DNA from: Bryoerythrophyllum caledonicum
Taxonomy: Eukaryota; Streptophyta; Bryopsida; Pottiales; Pottiaceae
Length of the DNA stretch: 64,000 bases
NCBI GenBank assembly: GCA_963971425.1
Contig: OZ020516.1
Location: 14,930,593-14,994,592, forward strand
Direction: 5' to 3'
The position numbers were made by a program, and so were the translations under genes. Shown piece after piece: positions 46,212 to 58,193 of this stretch. The notes beneath the pieces are model-generated. The model was not told the DNA's origin. It saw only the letters and a list, made by a program, of their open reading frames with translations, and did no database searches. How positions within the stretch are numbered: position 1 is the stretch's first letter; each line of letters opens with the position of its first letter.

Positions 46212-48230
46212 TAGTGTATGTGTAAGAGTAGTATATTCTAAGGGTGATGTAAGACGTATGTCATTAATCCCAAAGGTGTAAAGGTGATTTTACTATTGGT
46301 GCTAAGTCCAATTGTAGAAGCATCTTTATCTAGTTTCCACCATTGTATGCATTATGTACTACGTAGAATATCTTTTAACCAACTGCCAACCGTTGCATAC
46401 AATATGTTTTTTTGTGATTATGCATGTTTTTATACTACAATCCTTCAAATCTATCTTTGAAATATTGTGAAACTATATTAAATACACATTTATCTAGTAT
46501 TAATGAAGGGCCACCAAAAATTAGTTGAAAATGCCAAAAAATCGCTTCCAATATTAACAACCATGATTGTAAGTAATATTGTTGCAGAAGCTCAATTTTT
46601 TTTCCTTTGGAAAACATTTTTTTTTTTTTTTTTTTTTTTTTGGTGCAATTTTGCCACTTTTGTTCGCAATGGCCACCGTTGTACCCAAGTGCACTTTTAA
46701 ATGGCCAAGTGCATAATTGCTTAATTGCGTGTTATTAGCCAAATTTTGAAATATAAATTACAGGGACAAAACATAAGATATTTAACCCTAAATATGCTTT
46801 TGAAAAAATTAATTATTGGTTTTTTGTTCTCTTTAGGGAATTCCTTTTTCTAAACTTTGGATGCAAAGGAAGTAAAGGCATTGAAACATGAGTTTAGGTT
46901 TGTTCATATTATTTTTAATATTACAATAATCAAGGAGGAAAAACACATGTAAAAATTAGACATTCATAAAGAACTAGTACAAGATAAGATTACATTTATG
47001 GTACTCAAAACACTGAAATTCATCAAAAGGTAGTATTCAATGATTGATTATTAAAAACAAATCCACATCCTACCTGTGTAGTATTCATTTTTGCACAAGA
47101 TAAAAGTTTCTAGAACCATTGGCATGTCATTTTATGCATGACTAGTGTACTGACCCATTGTCTCCAACAAGCAACTCTCTATCTTTCCTTGAGCCTCACA
47201 AAAATATTCTAGAAATGCCGTATATATCACTCTCCAAAATCTATGTATTGAGGGGTGATTCTAGAGCGCCTTGCTAAGCTCTAGTTTAACCCTAAATGCA
47301 AACGTCAGTTTCATGGAAGAAACTGAGGAAAACTGTCTCGGAATTAAACTTTGATTCAAGTCATAATCCTTCAATGCAACCTCTACAGTCGAAATGTGCA
47401 ATCACAGAGGAACTTTTTTTTGAACAAACTTCTCCTAACTAATTTTTCTCACAATCCACCTTTGAAGTGAACGGACTCCAAATGAGAAGAAAAATTGTCT
47501 CCAAACGAACTCCTCTTAAATTGTAAATCTGACTTCACACACAATTCTTACAAATCAAACTTAGCAATTATGCACTTTTAATCAAACCGAACCGCAACTC
47601 AACCTAACTCATCACATAGGAAATAATTTGACCAAACCATCTAAAGCTCCTCCAAATTGCGCTACTAATTCCAAACTAGGCACTACATGGGTATCACCTA
47701 GGAATTACATGGATATTACTAGGCATTACACAAATATCATCTAGAAAAAATTCTTGAAATTTCCTGTAGTTTTGAACATTCTCCGTTGTAAATTAATCAT
47801 CTACAAAGCTTACCAACTCATAGGGTAGTCTAAAACGTAAATTGAATTGTCAATCAAATCACTTAGGAAATATGTAGACACTAGCAACCTCTTTAGAACT
47901 AGTCCAACCCATGGGGTAGTTTGAAATGTGAAAGTAATTATCAATCAAATCATTCATGAATATGCATGCATTGACAACCTCTTTTGAACGTGAATTGCAC
48001 TATCCACATGCCTAGAACGTAGATAAGGGACATGCCAAGACTACATTCATCAAACAAAAAACATGGACTAAATCATCTACCGGCTAACAATGTGACTAGC
48101 TTAGACTATTGAAGATTACCTAAAACATAGACTACTCTAGACAGACTCGGCGTAGCATAGAACGTGGATCGGCCTAGACCAATGTGGACAAGCTTAGAAT
48201 GTGGACTGAAATTCTCACTCCCCAAGATTG
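46212..48230. other. AT-rich intergenic DNA
   Basis: It includes a T run of about 22 (46619-46640), a candidate inverted-repeat element (46706-47579) and a ~107-base tandem dimer around 47770-47990 (CCATGGGGTAGTTTGAAATG and ATCAATCAAATCA blocks). No gene seen. Confidence 0.4.
46706..47579. mobile_element. Candidate TIR element, ~870 bp
   Basis: AAGTGCATAATTGC near 46706 is the exact complement of GCAATTATGCACTT ending near 47579. The same phrase occurs at about 38534. No target duplication is clear, so the call is weak. Confidence 0.35.
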
Positions 48231-49080
48231 TGGACTAGTCAAACACAGGGCTTGACCAAAGCTATGTACCTTAATATCAGTTGTCCTAAACCATGTAACA
48301 GATTGTCTACTGGCATGTATCGGGCTCTGATTGTCTACCGGCATGTATCAGGCTCTGAGCAATTATTTCACTAGCCTATGATGTGGACTAGTCAAGCACA
48401 TGGCTTGACCACAACTATGTGCCATAATACCAATTGTCCTCAACCATGTATCAGATTGTCTAACGGCATGTATCAGGCCCTCATCAATTATTTCACTCGC
48501 CTAAGATGTGGACGAGTCAAGCACATGGCTTGACCACAACTATGTGCCTTAATATCAATTGTCGTAAACCATATATCAAATTATCTACCGGCATGTCTCA
48601 AGCTCTGAGCAATTATTTCAATTGCCTAAAACTGAACTAGTCAAACACATGGCTTGACCAAAAGTATGTTACTTAATATCAATTATGCTGACCCATGTAT
48701 TAGATTGTCTACCAGCATGTATCTGGCTCTGAGCAATTATTTCACTCGCGTAAGATGTGGACTAGTCAAGCACATGGCTTTACCAAAACTATGTACCTTA
48801 ATATCAATTGCCCTAAACCATGTATCAGATTGTCGACCGGCATGTATCAGGATTTGAGCAATTATTTCACTAGCCTGAGATGTGGACTAGTCATGCACAT
48901 GGTTTGACCAAAACTATGTGCCTTAATATCAATTGTCATGAACCATGTATCAGATTGTCTACGGACATGTATCAGGCTCTAATTGTCTACCGGCATGTAT
49001 CAAGCTCTGAGAAATTATTTCACTTGCCAGAGATGGGGACAAGTCAAGGACATTGCTTGAAGAAAACTATGTACAATAGG
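48231..49080. repeat. ~124-bp satellite array, about seven units
   Basis: Units start GGACTAGTCAAGCACATGG and contain CTATGTGCCTTAATATC, CCATGTATCAGATTGTC and GGCATGTATCAGGCTCTG. They begin near 48231, 48387, 48511, 48635, 48760, 48885 and 49037. The spacing is about 124-125 except where a short internal duplication adds about 30 bases. Confidence 0.85.
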
Positions 49081-49139
49081 GTGACATTCAAATTGGCCGT
49101 TTAGTAGTTCTAGGGATAGTGTCCTACACTGCTGCCAAC

Positions 49140-49525
49140 TTTGACACCCTCCCTAAAGCTGAGAAATTGTTATTTTACCATGAAAATTTGGGGACAACAT
49201 TATCTTATTGTTAAAAACATGCATACCAAATTTCAAGTCCAGGAGACTTATACAAAAAAACTTATGCAAGATCTACCAACATGGGATAGTTGTGAGAAAA
49301 GTGTCACAACTGCCAACTTTGACACCCTCCCAAGAATTGAGGAAATTTTTTTGCCCATGAAATTTTTGGAGCAAAAATATTTTTATGTTGTTTGCATGTG
49401 TGGAAAATTTCAAGTCCAAAAGACCCATACAAAAAATAATATTCCAAATCTACCAACATGTGTAGTTTTGAGAAACAAAGGGGAAAATCATTTTACTACT
49501 TCCAACTTTGACGCCCTCCTTAGGA
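49140..49525. repeat. ~180-bp tandem repeat interrupted by the LINE
   Basis: Units start TTTGACACCCTCCC at 49140, 49318 and 49507. The third is cut after 16 bases plus the target duplication, and its continuation (GGATTGAGTTTTTGTTGG..., CTACCAACGTGTATG) resumes at 62377-62510 on the far side of the LINE. Units 1 and 2 show what the uninterrupted site looked like. Confidence 0.85.
49514..49525. repeat. LINE target-site duplication, 3' side (12 bp)
   Basis: CCCTCCTTAGGA, identical to 62368-62379, flanks the full-length LINE. Confidence 0.85.
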
Positions 49526-49539
49526 AGAAGAAGAAGAAC

Positions 49540-49562
49540 GCCGGTTCCCGAAGGGAACCGGC
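49540..49562 (-). other. LINE 3' terminal stem-loop
   Basis: A perfect 10-bp stem (GCCGGTTCCC / GGGAACCGGC) closes on three bases, just before the TTC-repeat tail. The truncated copy keeps the same structure at 3367-3389. Confidence 0.75.
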
Positions 49563-49776
49563 ATGAATAAAGTGTCTGTTCGTTCCATTGCTAAGACCAT
49601 GCCCACCGGACAAGGAATTAGCGAACTGGAACTACTTCCCCCTTTCGAGGGTAGACACTATGTAACAAGTAGCCAAAAACCAACCAACAACGACCAACCA
49701 CGACCAAACTTAACTAAACAACAAAAAGCAAAACCAAACAGGCAGCCAATCAGGAAGAGACATAGTGGCGAAGTTC

Positions 49777-50409
49777 CTAAGGGGGGTCTTGCCTATCAGG
49801 GAGGACTTGGTTGTTTTCGATTTTGCGTTTATGCAGTAAAATAGACATGGCATGTTGAATAGCAATGGTGTTGATATTTTTAAAGGTAGTTTTAATTGTA
49901 TCAATGGGTATCTTGAAGGTATCTTCGAGAGTTTTCATAGATGGGATAAAGGTGGTGGCACGAGCGCCGGATGTGATAACAATAAGGGGGTCCACATTCC
50001 AGCCGAGGGCAATGATGTCGTCTATGAGGGGTTGGTATTTATCTATTTTGTTTTGTATTGTTTCCGGGGAGAATCTATTGTTGCAATATGTAAATTCGAT
50101 GAATTGAATGGTGTAGTCTTGGTTGATGTTCTCGGGTGGTGGGTCGTTGTATGGTAAACCTTTGACACAAAGAATGTCCGGTTTGAGCCTAGCGTTGCAA
50201 TGACATCTTTGGGTCATACATGAGCATGGAAGTAGCCATGGGGGGACCGTGTTTTCTTGTGGATTGCTATTAAAAGTGCCGGCGTTCATAAGTATGAAAC
50301 ATCTCGATTTATTGTAGGAGGTGATTAGTTTTCGGACTTCCCATACCGCTTTGTTATGTCTTTTAACAATTAGAGAGTGTATGTGGTGGTTTTGGCATTT
50401 GAGTAGCAC
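49777..50409 (-). pseudogene. LINE ORF2 C-terminus: restriction-like endonuclease
   Basis: An open frame of 210 codons ends at TAA. It holds the second half of the zinc knuckle (LLKCQNHHIH), a CSC...CHC cluster, then KPD, IEFTYCN and KIDKYQPLIDD, the putative catalytic pattern of an R2-type nuclease, and ITSGARATTF. It is nearly identical to residues 56-265 of the truncated copy. In the ancestor it continued the RNase H frame; a frameshift near 50410-50440, where CPIC...HVLLKC should be read, separates them here. Such a nuclease nicks target DNA in R2-like elements. Confidence 0.7.
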
Positions 50410-51646
50410 ATGAAGCCATGTGTCGGGGTCCGTTGAGGGGCATATGGGGGCATGTTATGGATGGGAATCTTTCTATTCCAAAGAAGAGTTGTTTGCGAGC
50501 GTTTCCCATGTATTGACCCGTACGGAATTTGATGAGGCACGTTATTTGTGAGTCTGAGATGATGGGGTTTTTCCAAAAGTTTGTAGAGAGTTCATTGTCT
50601 ATGTCGTTATTGTTAGTCCATTTTTCTATGTTAGGAATATTTTCTGAGATTGTATCAAGGTTGTTGTAGAGGTCTTGTTTTTTGAGATATTTGCCCAGAA
50701 ATCTAATTGGGCCTTTGTCGGGGGTATCTTCTTTGGAAGGCCAATCTTCTTTTTGAAAGTAGTATGGGGTGGCATGAGCATGTTCGTGAGGGTCTTTGGT
50801 GTTTTTGTGTGTTTTTTCTCGGCCTTCTCTTGCAAGTTTGTCTGCTTGTTCGTTGCCATCAATGTTGGCATGGGCTCTGACTTTGTGAAGGGTTGTGATT
50901 TGTGTACGTTTTTGTAACATTTGTACCATTGATGTAAGTATGGTTTGGTCGGGGTGATTGTTGTGAAGGGTTGGGTGTGTTATTTGAGTGTTTAGTAGGT
51001 AGAGTGCATTTATACAATCGGTGAATATATGTGCAGGTTCATTTTTGTATTTTGTTGTGATGATTTGTAGTGTTTTGTGAATGGCCATGAGTTCTGTTCT
51101 GAGGATATTTTGTAGTCCATGGAGTCTTTTGGCTAGTTTAATTTCTTTGGTAGAATTATATATGCCATAGCCAGCTTTTTCTCTTCGCCGAGAGCCCGGG
51201 CTAATTTGTTCCGGTGGTTTAAAGGAGCCGTCGGTGTAATAACTGTATGCGGGGTTAAATTTTGGTGTGGTATGAGTTGGGTAGTCAGGGAGAGGGGGAG
51301 GTATGACGGAGTAGTTTAATGTGTTGTTGTCATAGTTTAATTTTGACCATTTTTTACTTTTGTTTACGGGGGTTTGTATGGGTGTTGGTGGGGCCGGTTT
51401 TGTGTATGGTCGTTGTATGTCTAGATTGTATGTTATGGAGGTAAGTTCCGCAAGTTGTTCTAGGGAGCCCAGGTTTTGATTTTGATGATGGACGTATAGT
51501 ATTTGTAATGTAGATGGCTCTATTCGGGTTTTTTTAGCTCGGATGGGATATTTGGTTCTTCGTATGGTATTGTGTCTGCTTCGAATAATGCAATGATGTG
51601 GGAATCTGGGAATGGGTTTGAATGTTGGTTGTTGTTTTGGTACCAA
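50363..51646 (-). pseudogene. LINE ORF2: RNase H region
   Basis: An open frame of 427 codons. RNase HI motifs are YYTDGSFKPPE (first Asp), RTELMAIHKTLQ (Glu), HIFTDCINALYLL (second Asp) and HKVRAHANIDGNEQADKLA (final His and Asp); all are intact. A linker to the zinc knuckle follows (PIISDSQITCLIKFRTGQYMG, FFGIERFPSITC), after which the frame goes astray. The first ~100 codons match the linker seen in the truncated copy only partly, so the true frame probably enters after a frameshift near the start. This is a cellular-type RNase H, as in I-clade and Dualen-like LINEs. Confidence 0.8.
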
Positions 51647-51966
51647 TTGTTGTTCGGTGTGACGATGATTGTTTTTGTGTTATTTGGATCGTGTTTGGCG
51701 GCAAGTCTAGCCCAATGTATGGCTTGTTCTATGTCTTTCTCGTTGTGGGGGTGAGCTATTCCATTTCCGATCCATTTGTGTTCAAAGGCCTTGCCTAGGG
51801 ATTCAAATATTTTGTCTCTTTTGTACGGTGAGTAGAATTTATTTAGTTTGGTAGGACATGTGATCGGGGAGGAAAAGTATAAGTGTTCGATGTTAAAGGA
51901 TGATATTAGTGAGTCTAAGATGGGGGTGGGTATTGTGTATTGCGCATTTTTGAGGGGGTCAGTTTT

Positions 51967-54900
51967 TTATATTCGATATTTATATCTTTGGTAAAGCCAT
52001 ATTAGTTCGGTTTCAAAGGATTGGGTTGTTGGTTCAATGTTTGTAGGGGTTTGTAATTTTGTATGATATTGGTTCCATAACCATTGGAGCCGGGTAATGG
52101 GTATGGTGTGTAAATGTCGGCCGTTTTCTTCGTATAGATGTGCTTGATTGTTATCTATTTGAATTGTGTTTGAGGATGTAAGGATATCATTTTCGGGGTT
52201 GCATTCTGTTGTGTAGATGTTTAAGAGTGGGATAATTATGGGTGGCGTTACGGACCTTGAGTCTGAGGATTGTTCTTGTGGATGGTGGGCAAGGATGATA
52301 TCTGAGTATATTTTGTTTTGGATCTTTTGGTAGTATTGTTTTAATTTTTCAGTGTTATGTGTGGAGGTATTGGTGTCATGCCGTGGAAAAAGGTCTCTTT
52401 GGGGGAGCCATTTATTGTATGTATTATCATTGTGTTGCCATTGGCATAGATATTTTGTGTAGGTATTTTGTATATTATTTGTGTCTGTGTGTTGGATATG
52501 TTTATGGTTTATGATATTATTAATGGGGTATGTGATAGGGTTTTTGGGGATGTATGTTGGGGGGTGGGGGTGGTATGTATGTGGAAGGTTAGGGGGATTG
52601 GTTGGTGTGGGAATATTTCTTGGGATGATGTTATTGTTGAGGGTGATGAATGGATCTTTAAGTGTATGAGAGTACGGGTGTATGTTGCAAGGAGTATGAC
52701 ATATAGTGGGGCATGTTATGTGGCAAAATAGTTGTTTAGCAACACTTAGGGCACTCTTTATTAGTTTAGATGGGGTGAAGTGGTAGGTTTTGAAGTCCTC
52801 ATTGTTCATGATGTGTGTACCGTTAGGTAAGGTAACTTGGTTTAGTTCAAAAATATTTTTTGAGAGGAGTTTTTGTAGAAGCTTTTGGGAGAGTTGGGCA
52901 TTGAGTGTGTTATGATTTAATGTTTCTTGGCGCCATAGTATTTCTAGTGTTGTAGGATTAGTGAGGAAATTTGGGAGCGTACTTTTAAGGTGGGCTTTAG
53001 CCATATGTTTTAATAAGAAGAATGTTCGTGTTATTGGTGATCTTATGCAATCACTTTTTTTAATTCTTGGTATGTTTTCAGCGCCACCATATTGGGCAAG
53101 GACATAGTGAGTTAATCCATTATATATTTTCCCAAGTCTTCCTTTATTGTTTAGAGCATTTTGCAATTGTTCGCCTATACATCGGAGGTATGCATTTTTG
53201 AGGGAGAAAGCTTCAAGTCCAAATAGGTTATGTGGTAGTTGGGTTATTGCGTTTGACATACATTTTGGTAATCCACATATGGTTTTTTGTATGGCTATTA
53301 TTTTTTTATCAAGTTTTTTGATAGCTGGCATAGAGTATGGTACACCATAGAAACTGTATGCCACACTTGGGCGTAGTACGGTATCAACCATTTTTATTTT
53401 TTGTTTCATAGTGGCTGGGCATGTTGTTAGTTCTTTGCATTGTTTGATGAGTTTTGTCGTTGTGGTGTGGATTTGGATTTTCCATTTTAGTGAGGGAACA
53501 AGGTTTGTGCCTAAGTATATGTATGGTTCATTTTGGTGTAGTATGGGAATCGGTTGATTGCGGTAATTGATGTTCGAGGCTTGCATTAGGGCTTTGAAAG
53601 TGGTAGGATTCAATTTGGATTTGTTTGGGCAACCGGTAGCGGCACATTTTGGGACACCTACGTCCATACCGGCCCATTTACAATATCTATCAATTTTGTT
53701 TAGTTGTATTTGGATTGATTTGATTTTGTTAGTTATGGTGGCTAGGTCATCCGCGTATGCGGCAGAGTTTATTATGACCTGTGATGTGCCAAAAGTGTAT
53801 CCGTAATTTCCTCTTTCTAGCCATCTAAGTAGTGGTTCTAGAAATATAATGAATAGGTATGGGCTGAGGGTATCCCCTTGTATAGTTCCTCTTTGGATGG
53901 GTATAGGTTTTGTTTTCCCAAAGTGTTCACCGGTATAACATGTAGATGATGTAGAATAGATGTTTCCAACAAGTGTAGTTGCATCTTTTGGGTAACCAAG
54001 GTCCATCATTATTGCTAGAAGTCGGGCATGGTCAATTGAGCCAAAGGCATTTTTGAAGTCCACGTATAGTATGTATATATCTTGGTTAGTAAATTTTGCG
54101 TCTTCTAGTGCGGCTATTATAGTTTGTATTTGTCGTGCGGTACTTCTTTCTGCTTTAAATCCTTCTTGACTATCATGTAGGTTTTTGAATTTTTCGCCGT
54201 ATGAGGATAGTATGGAGGTGAGTGTACTGGTAAAGAGTTTGTATATTGTGTTAGCTAGTGCAATTGGTCTATGGTTGGGTAGTATGGACGGGTCGCCTTT
54301 TTTGTATAGTAGAATTGTTGTACTTGATTTCCATGAGTTTGGTATCTGTTTTTGTTTATAGCAGTGGGAGAAGAACAAAAATAATAGCTTGTGAAATCTT
54401 GGAGGCATGTTTTTTAGTATTGAGTTTGGTATGCGGTTTGGGCCTGGGGCTTTATTATTTCCAAGATTTTGAAGGCATGTGTCGTATGTGGCTCTGTTGA
54501 GGTATTTATGAAGTGGAATTTCTGGTTCGCCCCGTTTGTCAAGGGTATATCCGTCCAGGTCGTGCCAAGGGTATTGGCGTATTGCACATGTGCATTCTAT
54601 TGTATGTTCTGGCTGGTAATTACATGTTAGTACTGTTGGTCTATTGGTTTTTGTTTGTTGGTTAAATATTTCATTCGCAATGTCTTCGGGGCTAGTTAGA
54701 ATATTATTATATTGATCTTTGATACAATCCATTGGTGGGGATTCAAGGTTTTTAAAGACTTTTTTGTTAATTTTTTTGGGGCTGATTTCGTATAGTTGTC
54801 TGTATTTTGAGAAGGCTTTTTTAATGTTTTCTTTTGTGTATTTTGTGATTATTTTCCGGGCTTGTATGTTGGCATTTTTTGCAATTATCGCGATATCTTT

Positions 54901-56166
54901 TATCCATGTATCGTGGGGAAGGTCCGGAGGCGGCGGGGTAGGGATTTGGATGTGTTGTATATTTAGTAGTTCGTTGTGTATGGGGTGGTTACGCCATTGA
55001 GGGTTGTTTTTTACAATTCTAATGGTTTTACGTATAGTATGGTATGTGGTTAAGTGTTGTTTCCAAGTTTTAGAAAGTTTGCGGGGTAGATATCCGCCTT
55101 GTTGAGAGGTTCTATTTGTCATTTGGGGTATTGGGTGTGCTCTACAAGTTTGTTCTAGTGTATCAGAGATTTTATTGATGAGTTTGTCTAGAGAGTGGCA
55201 TGCTTCTTGCCATTGAGCTTGTGTTAATTGGCTATTGTTTTCAAGAGTGTTTATGAGGGAGTCTATTTGTACGGAGTTTTCTTCGAAGAATTTTGTGTTG
55301 AATTTTTCTATGTTGGTTTTTGGGATGGGGTTGAGTATGCGTATAGTGTCTTTGTTTGGGATTGTAGGAGTTCTACTAATTAGTGTGTTATTTGGGATGT
55401 GCAATTGTACGGGTGAATGGTCCGAGTTGAGAATAATATCTTTGTTTGTTGTGGAGGTGTATTGTGTATTGTTGTTTGTATTTATATAGAATCCATCTAT
55501 TAGACTCCAATCACTATAATTATAGCCACTTTGTCTAGAGAATTGTGTATCGGTATTGATATGAGTGAAGTTTAAGTGTTCTGTGAAGCGACGCCATTGG
55601 TAATCAATATTTTGAGGGGGGGTGTGCTGATTTCCATTTTGGCGGCCAATTAACGCTATGTCTCTGTTGAAGTCTCCGCATAATAGGTATGTATGATTGG
55701 GATTATTATTAATTTGGGATGTAATAGTGTTTTGTATATCTAAGAGAAATCTAGTATCATCGGGGTGGGATGGCATATACATGTGAAAGATTAACCACGG
55801 TTGTAGTGGGTGGTTGGTGATTTTAATTATTTGAATGTATGGTGATATGTGCATTGGGGTAGGGATTTTGTTGATGTTGCCTGGGAATGTATATTTTTTG
55901 TGTATTAATATGAGTAGGCCACCTCGGGCCGGAGTCTATGGTCTCCGTTGTTGCATACATCTTGTAAGTGTATGTGTATTGTTAAAGATGAGTTTATAGT
56001 TTTGAAATATATTTTGTATATATTTTGTGGATTTTGTGGCGGTTAGTTTTGTTTCTTGTATAACTATGAGGGCCGGTGGTGTGTCTGTGTTTGTGACTAA
56101 TGTTTGTAAGCTAGGAAGGGCAGTGTTTAGTGAGGAGGCATTCCATGTGATTATGTATGTTTTTTC
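51967..56166 (-). pseudogene. LINE ORF2: APE-type endonuclease and reverse transcriptase
   Basis: A single frame interrupted once, by TAG at 55936-55938, and ending at TAA 51967-51969. Endonuclease motifs: ITWNASSL and IQETKL (before the TAG), LLCGDFN, WSLIDGF and NSDHSPV; these are the metal- and phosphate-binding positions of exonuclease III/APE folds. Reverse transcriptase motifs: LYVDFKNAFGSIDH, RGTIQGDTLSPYLF and AYADDLA (YADD at 53746-53757), all intact. A long Thr/Pro/His/Asn-rich linker follows RT. The frame is the same as that of the 2A-bearing segment upstream, from which only TAA at 56167-56169 divides it. No Met precedes the EN motif, so that stop is probably a mutation. The endonuclease nicks target DNA and RT copies the element RNA there. 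Confidence 0.9.
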
Positions 56167-56799
56167 TTAGTTTGATCTAATGTTTTGATTTTGAGGAGGG
56201 ATGTAGGGAAGAGGTGGAGGTGGGTGTGTGTATTCTGGTATAGGATCTAGACATTTTAGTGATTCATTTATGAGGTTGTTAGGGAGGTAAGGGAATTTTA
56301 GTTTTATTATATCATTTGGGGGTGGTATGTCTTGATTGTGTAAGAAGTCGTATAGTCTTTTATGTATTGAGTTCTCATGGTTTATAATATTTTGGTTGTC
56401 TTTGAGAAACTTTGTATACGGGTGCGGAATGTGAATGTGTCGCTCTTGTGGGTTTTGTAGGTTTAATAACTTTTGTAGAAGTGTATTGGTCCATGTAATT
56501 GTGTTCAAGTTTTGTGGATTTAGGAGATGGTTGCATTCATCTATGTGTGGATGAGTAGTGATTATTAGTGCATATAGGATATGAGGTGGTCGATGCGTAT
56601 TTTTTTGTTGTATGTATTGGGCAATATATGGGTGTGTATTGTTATGTACGTGGTGAAGTGTATGTGTGTTTTTTAAGAGAGGTGCGAAGGATTTTGCAAT
56701 GTGACCATATTCCGGTTGTAATTTTATGGTATTAGGTATGAAGTATAGTTTGGCATATTTCTTATGTGATGTAGGGTGTCTTTTTAGTATGTTGGGCAT

Positions 56800-56823
56800 G
56801 GGTCCCGGGTTAGTTTCTATGTC
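56800..56823 (-). other. 2A motif DIETNPGP
   Basis: Codons GAC ATA GAA ACT AAC CCG GGA CCC. Separation is expected between the last Gly and Pro. The match to the functional consensus is complete. Confidence 0.85.
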
Positions 56824-56838
56824 TCCTCCTAGAAGTAG

Positions 56839-57810
56839 TAGGAGTTTGTTATATGTATGTTTATTGTTGTATTTTAAAGTTTTTGCTCTCTTTTTTTTAC
56901 TTCTTTGGGACTTTGCTATGTTATGGAGATCTTGTTTGTTTGAGGGGAGGTGAGTGTTTGTATTTAGCATGTGTGACATGAAATTTTTGTTTTTCATACA
57001 TTTTGTTGTGAGTGTGATTGTATTTATCTTTAACTTTTTTCGTGTCCATATGTTGTTTTGCGTAGTTGTTTTTGTTGTAGTAATGATGTATAGGTGTGTG
57101 TGTGTTTGTTTGGGTATTTTTGTGGTTGTGTTTGGATTTCCGTACGTGTGATTATTGTGTGCAAAGATATTTGTATATGGGTTTATGTTGGTATTTGAGG
57201 GGGTATTTAATTTATTTTTATATGTAGTTGTGTTAGTATTTATATTGGAATTTATACTCTTGTTGGTTTTTATGTTTGTATTAGTATGTATTTCAGTTTT
57301 TATAGTGGTGTTAATACTAGTATTCGCATGGAATTTGTTATATGTAAGTTTGGCGTTGTATTTTAACGTTTCTGCTTTCTTTGTAATTCTTTGGGGCTTT
57401 ATTATGTTGTGAGGGTCTTGTTTGTTGAGGGGGAGGTGGATGTTTGTATTTTGTATGTGTGAAATGAGTTTCTTGTTATTAATCCATTTTGTTGTGAGTG
57501 GAATTGTATTTATCTTTAATTTTTTATTTGTCCATGTGTTGTTTTGCGTAGTTGTTTTTGTTTTATTAATGATGTATAGGTGCATGTGTGTTTGTTTGTT
57601 TGTTTTTGTGGTTTTGTTTGATTTTTTGTATGTGTGATTACTACGTGTAAGGATAATGCTATATGGTTTTATGTTGGTTTTTGGGGGGGTATTTGATTTA
57701 TTTTTATATGTAGTTGTGTTAGTATTTATCTTGGGATTTATACTAGTGTTGTTTTTTATGTTTGTATTAGTATGTATTTCAGTATTTATACTGGGGCTGA
57801 TACTTGTAGT
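56839..57810 (-). repeat. 486-bp direct duplication within LINE ORF2
   Basis: Two in-frame copies, about 57325-57810 and 56839-57324, align with a constant 486-base offset (for example TATGTTTGTATTAGTATG at 57271 and 57757). They differ by scattered substitutions. The 2A motif follows only the second copy. Confidence 0.85.
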
Positions 57811-58193
57811 CATATTTGTATAAATGTCCGTATTTTTATCCAATACAATATATATATATGTATTTGTATTTATATACATATTGTATATACAATATTTGGT
57901 ATAGTTTTTGTATTTATTTTTTATTTTAATACAATATGGGTATACCATACGTAGATTGTATAATGTATATTTTGTTGGATACGTGTCTATGTATGCTAAT
58001 ATGTATTCTATAATGTATGCTACTATATATATAACTATATATACGGTGTGCAATACTAGGAGTACTACCTTGTATACTACTATGTATTTTAATTTGTATT
58101 GTGTATAGATATTGCAATCCCTAAGTATGTATATCTTATTTATAACATGTATTGGTATGTATTTAATACCTTTTTCCTTACGGTCTTCATTCT

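Noticed and set aside
48231-49080. Possible CRISPR-like array of regularly spaced repeats
   Set aside because: Whole units repeat, including the would-be spacers, in a eukaryotic setting; this is a satellite.
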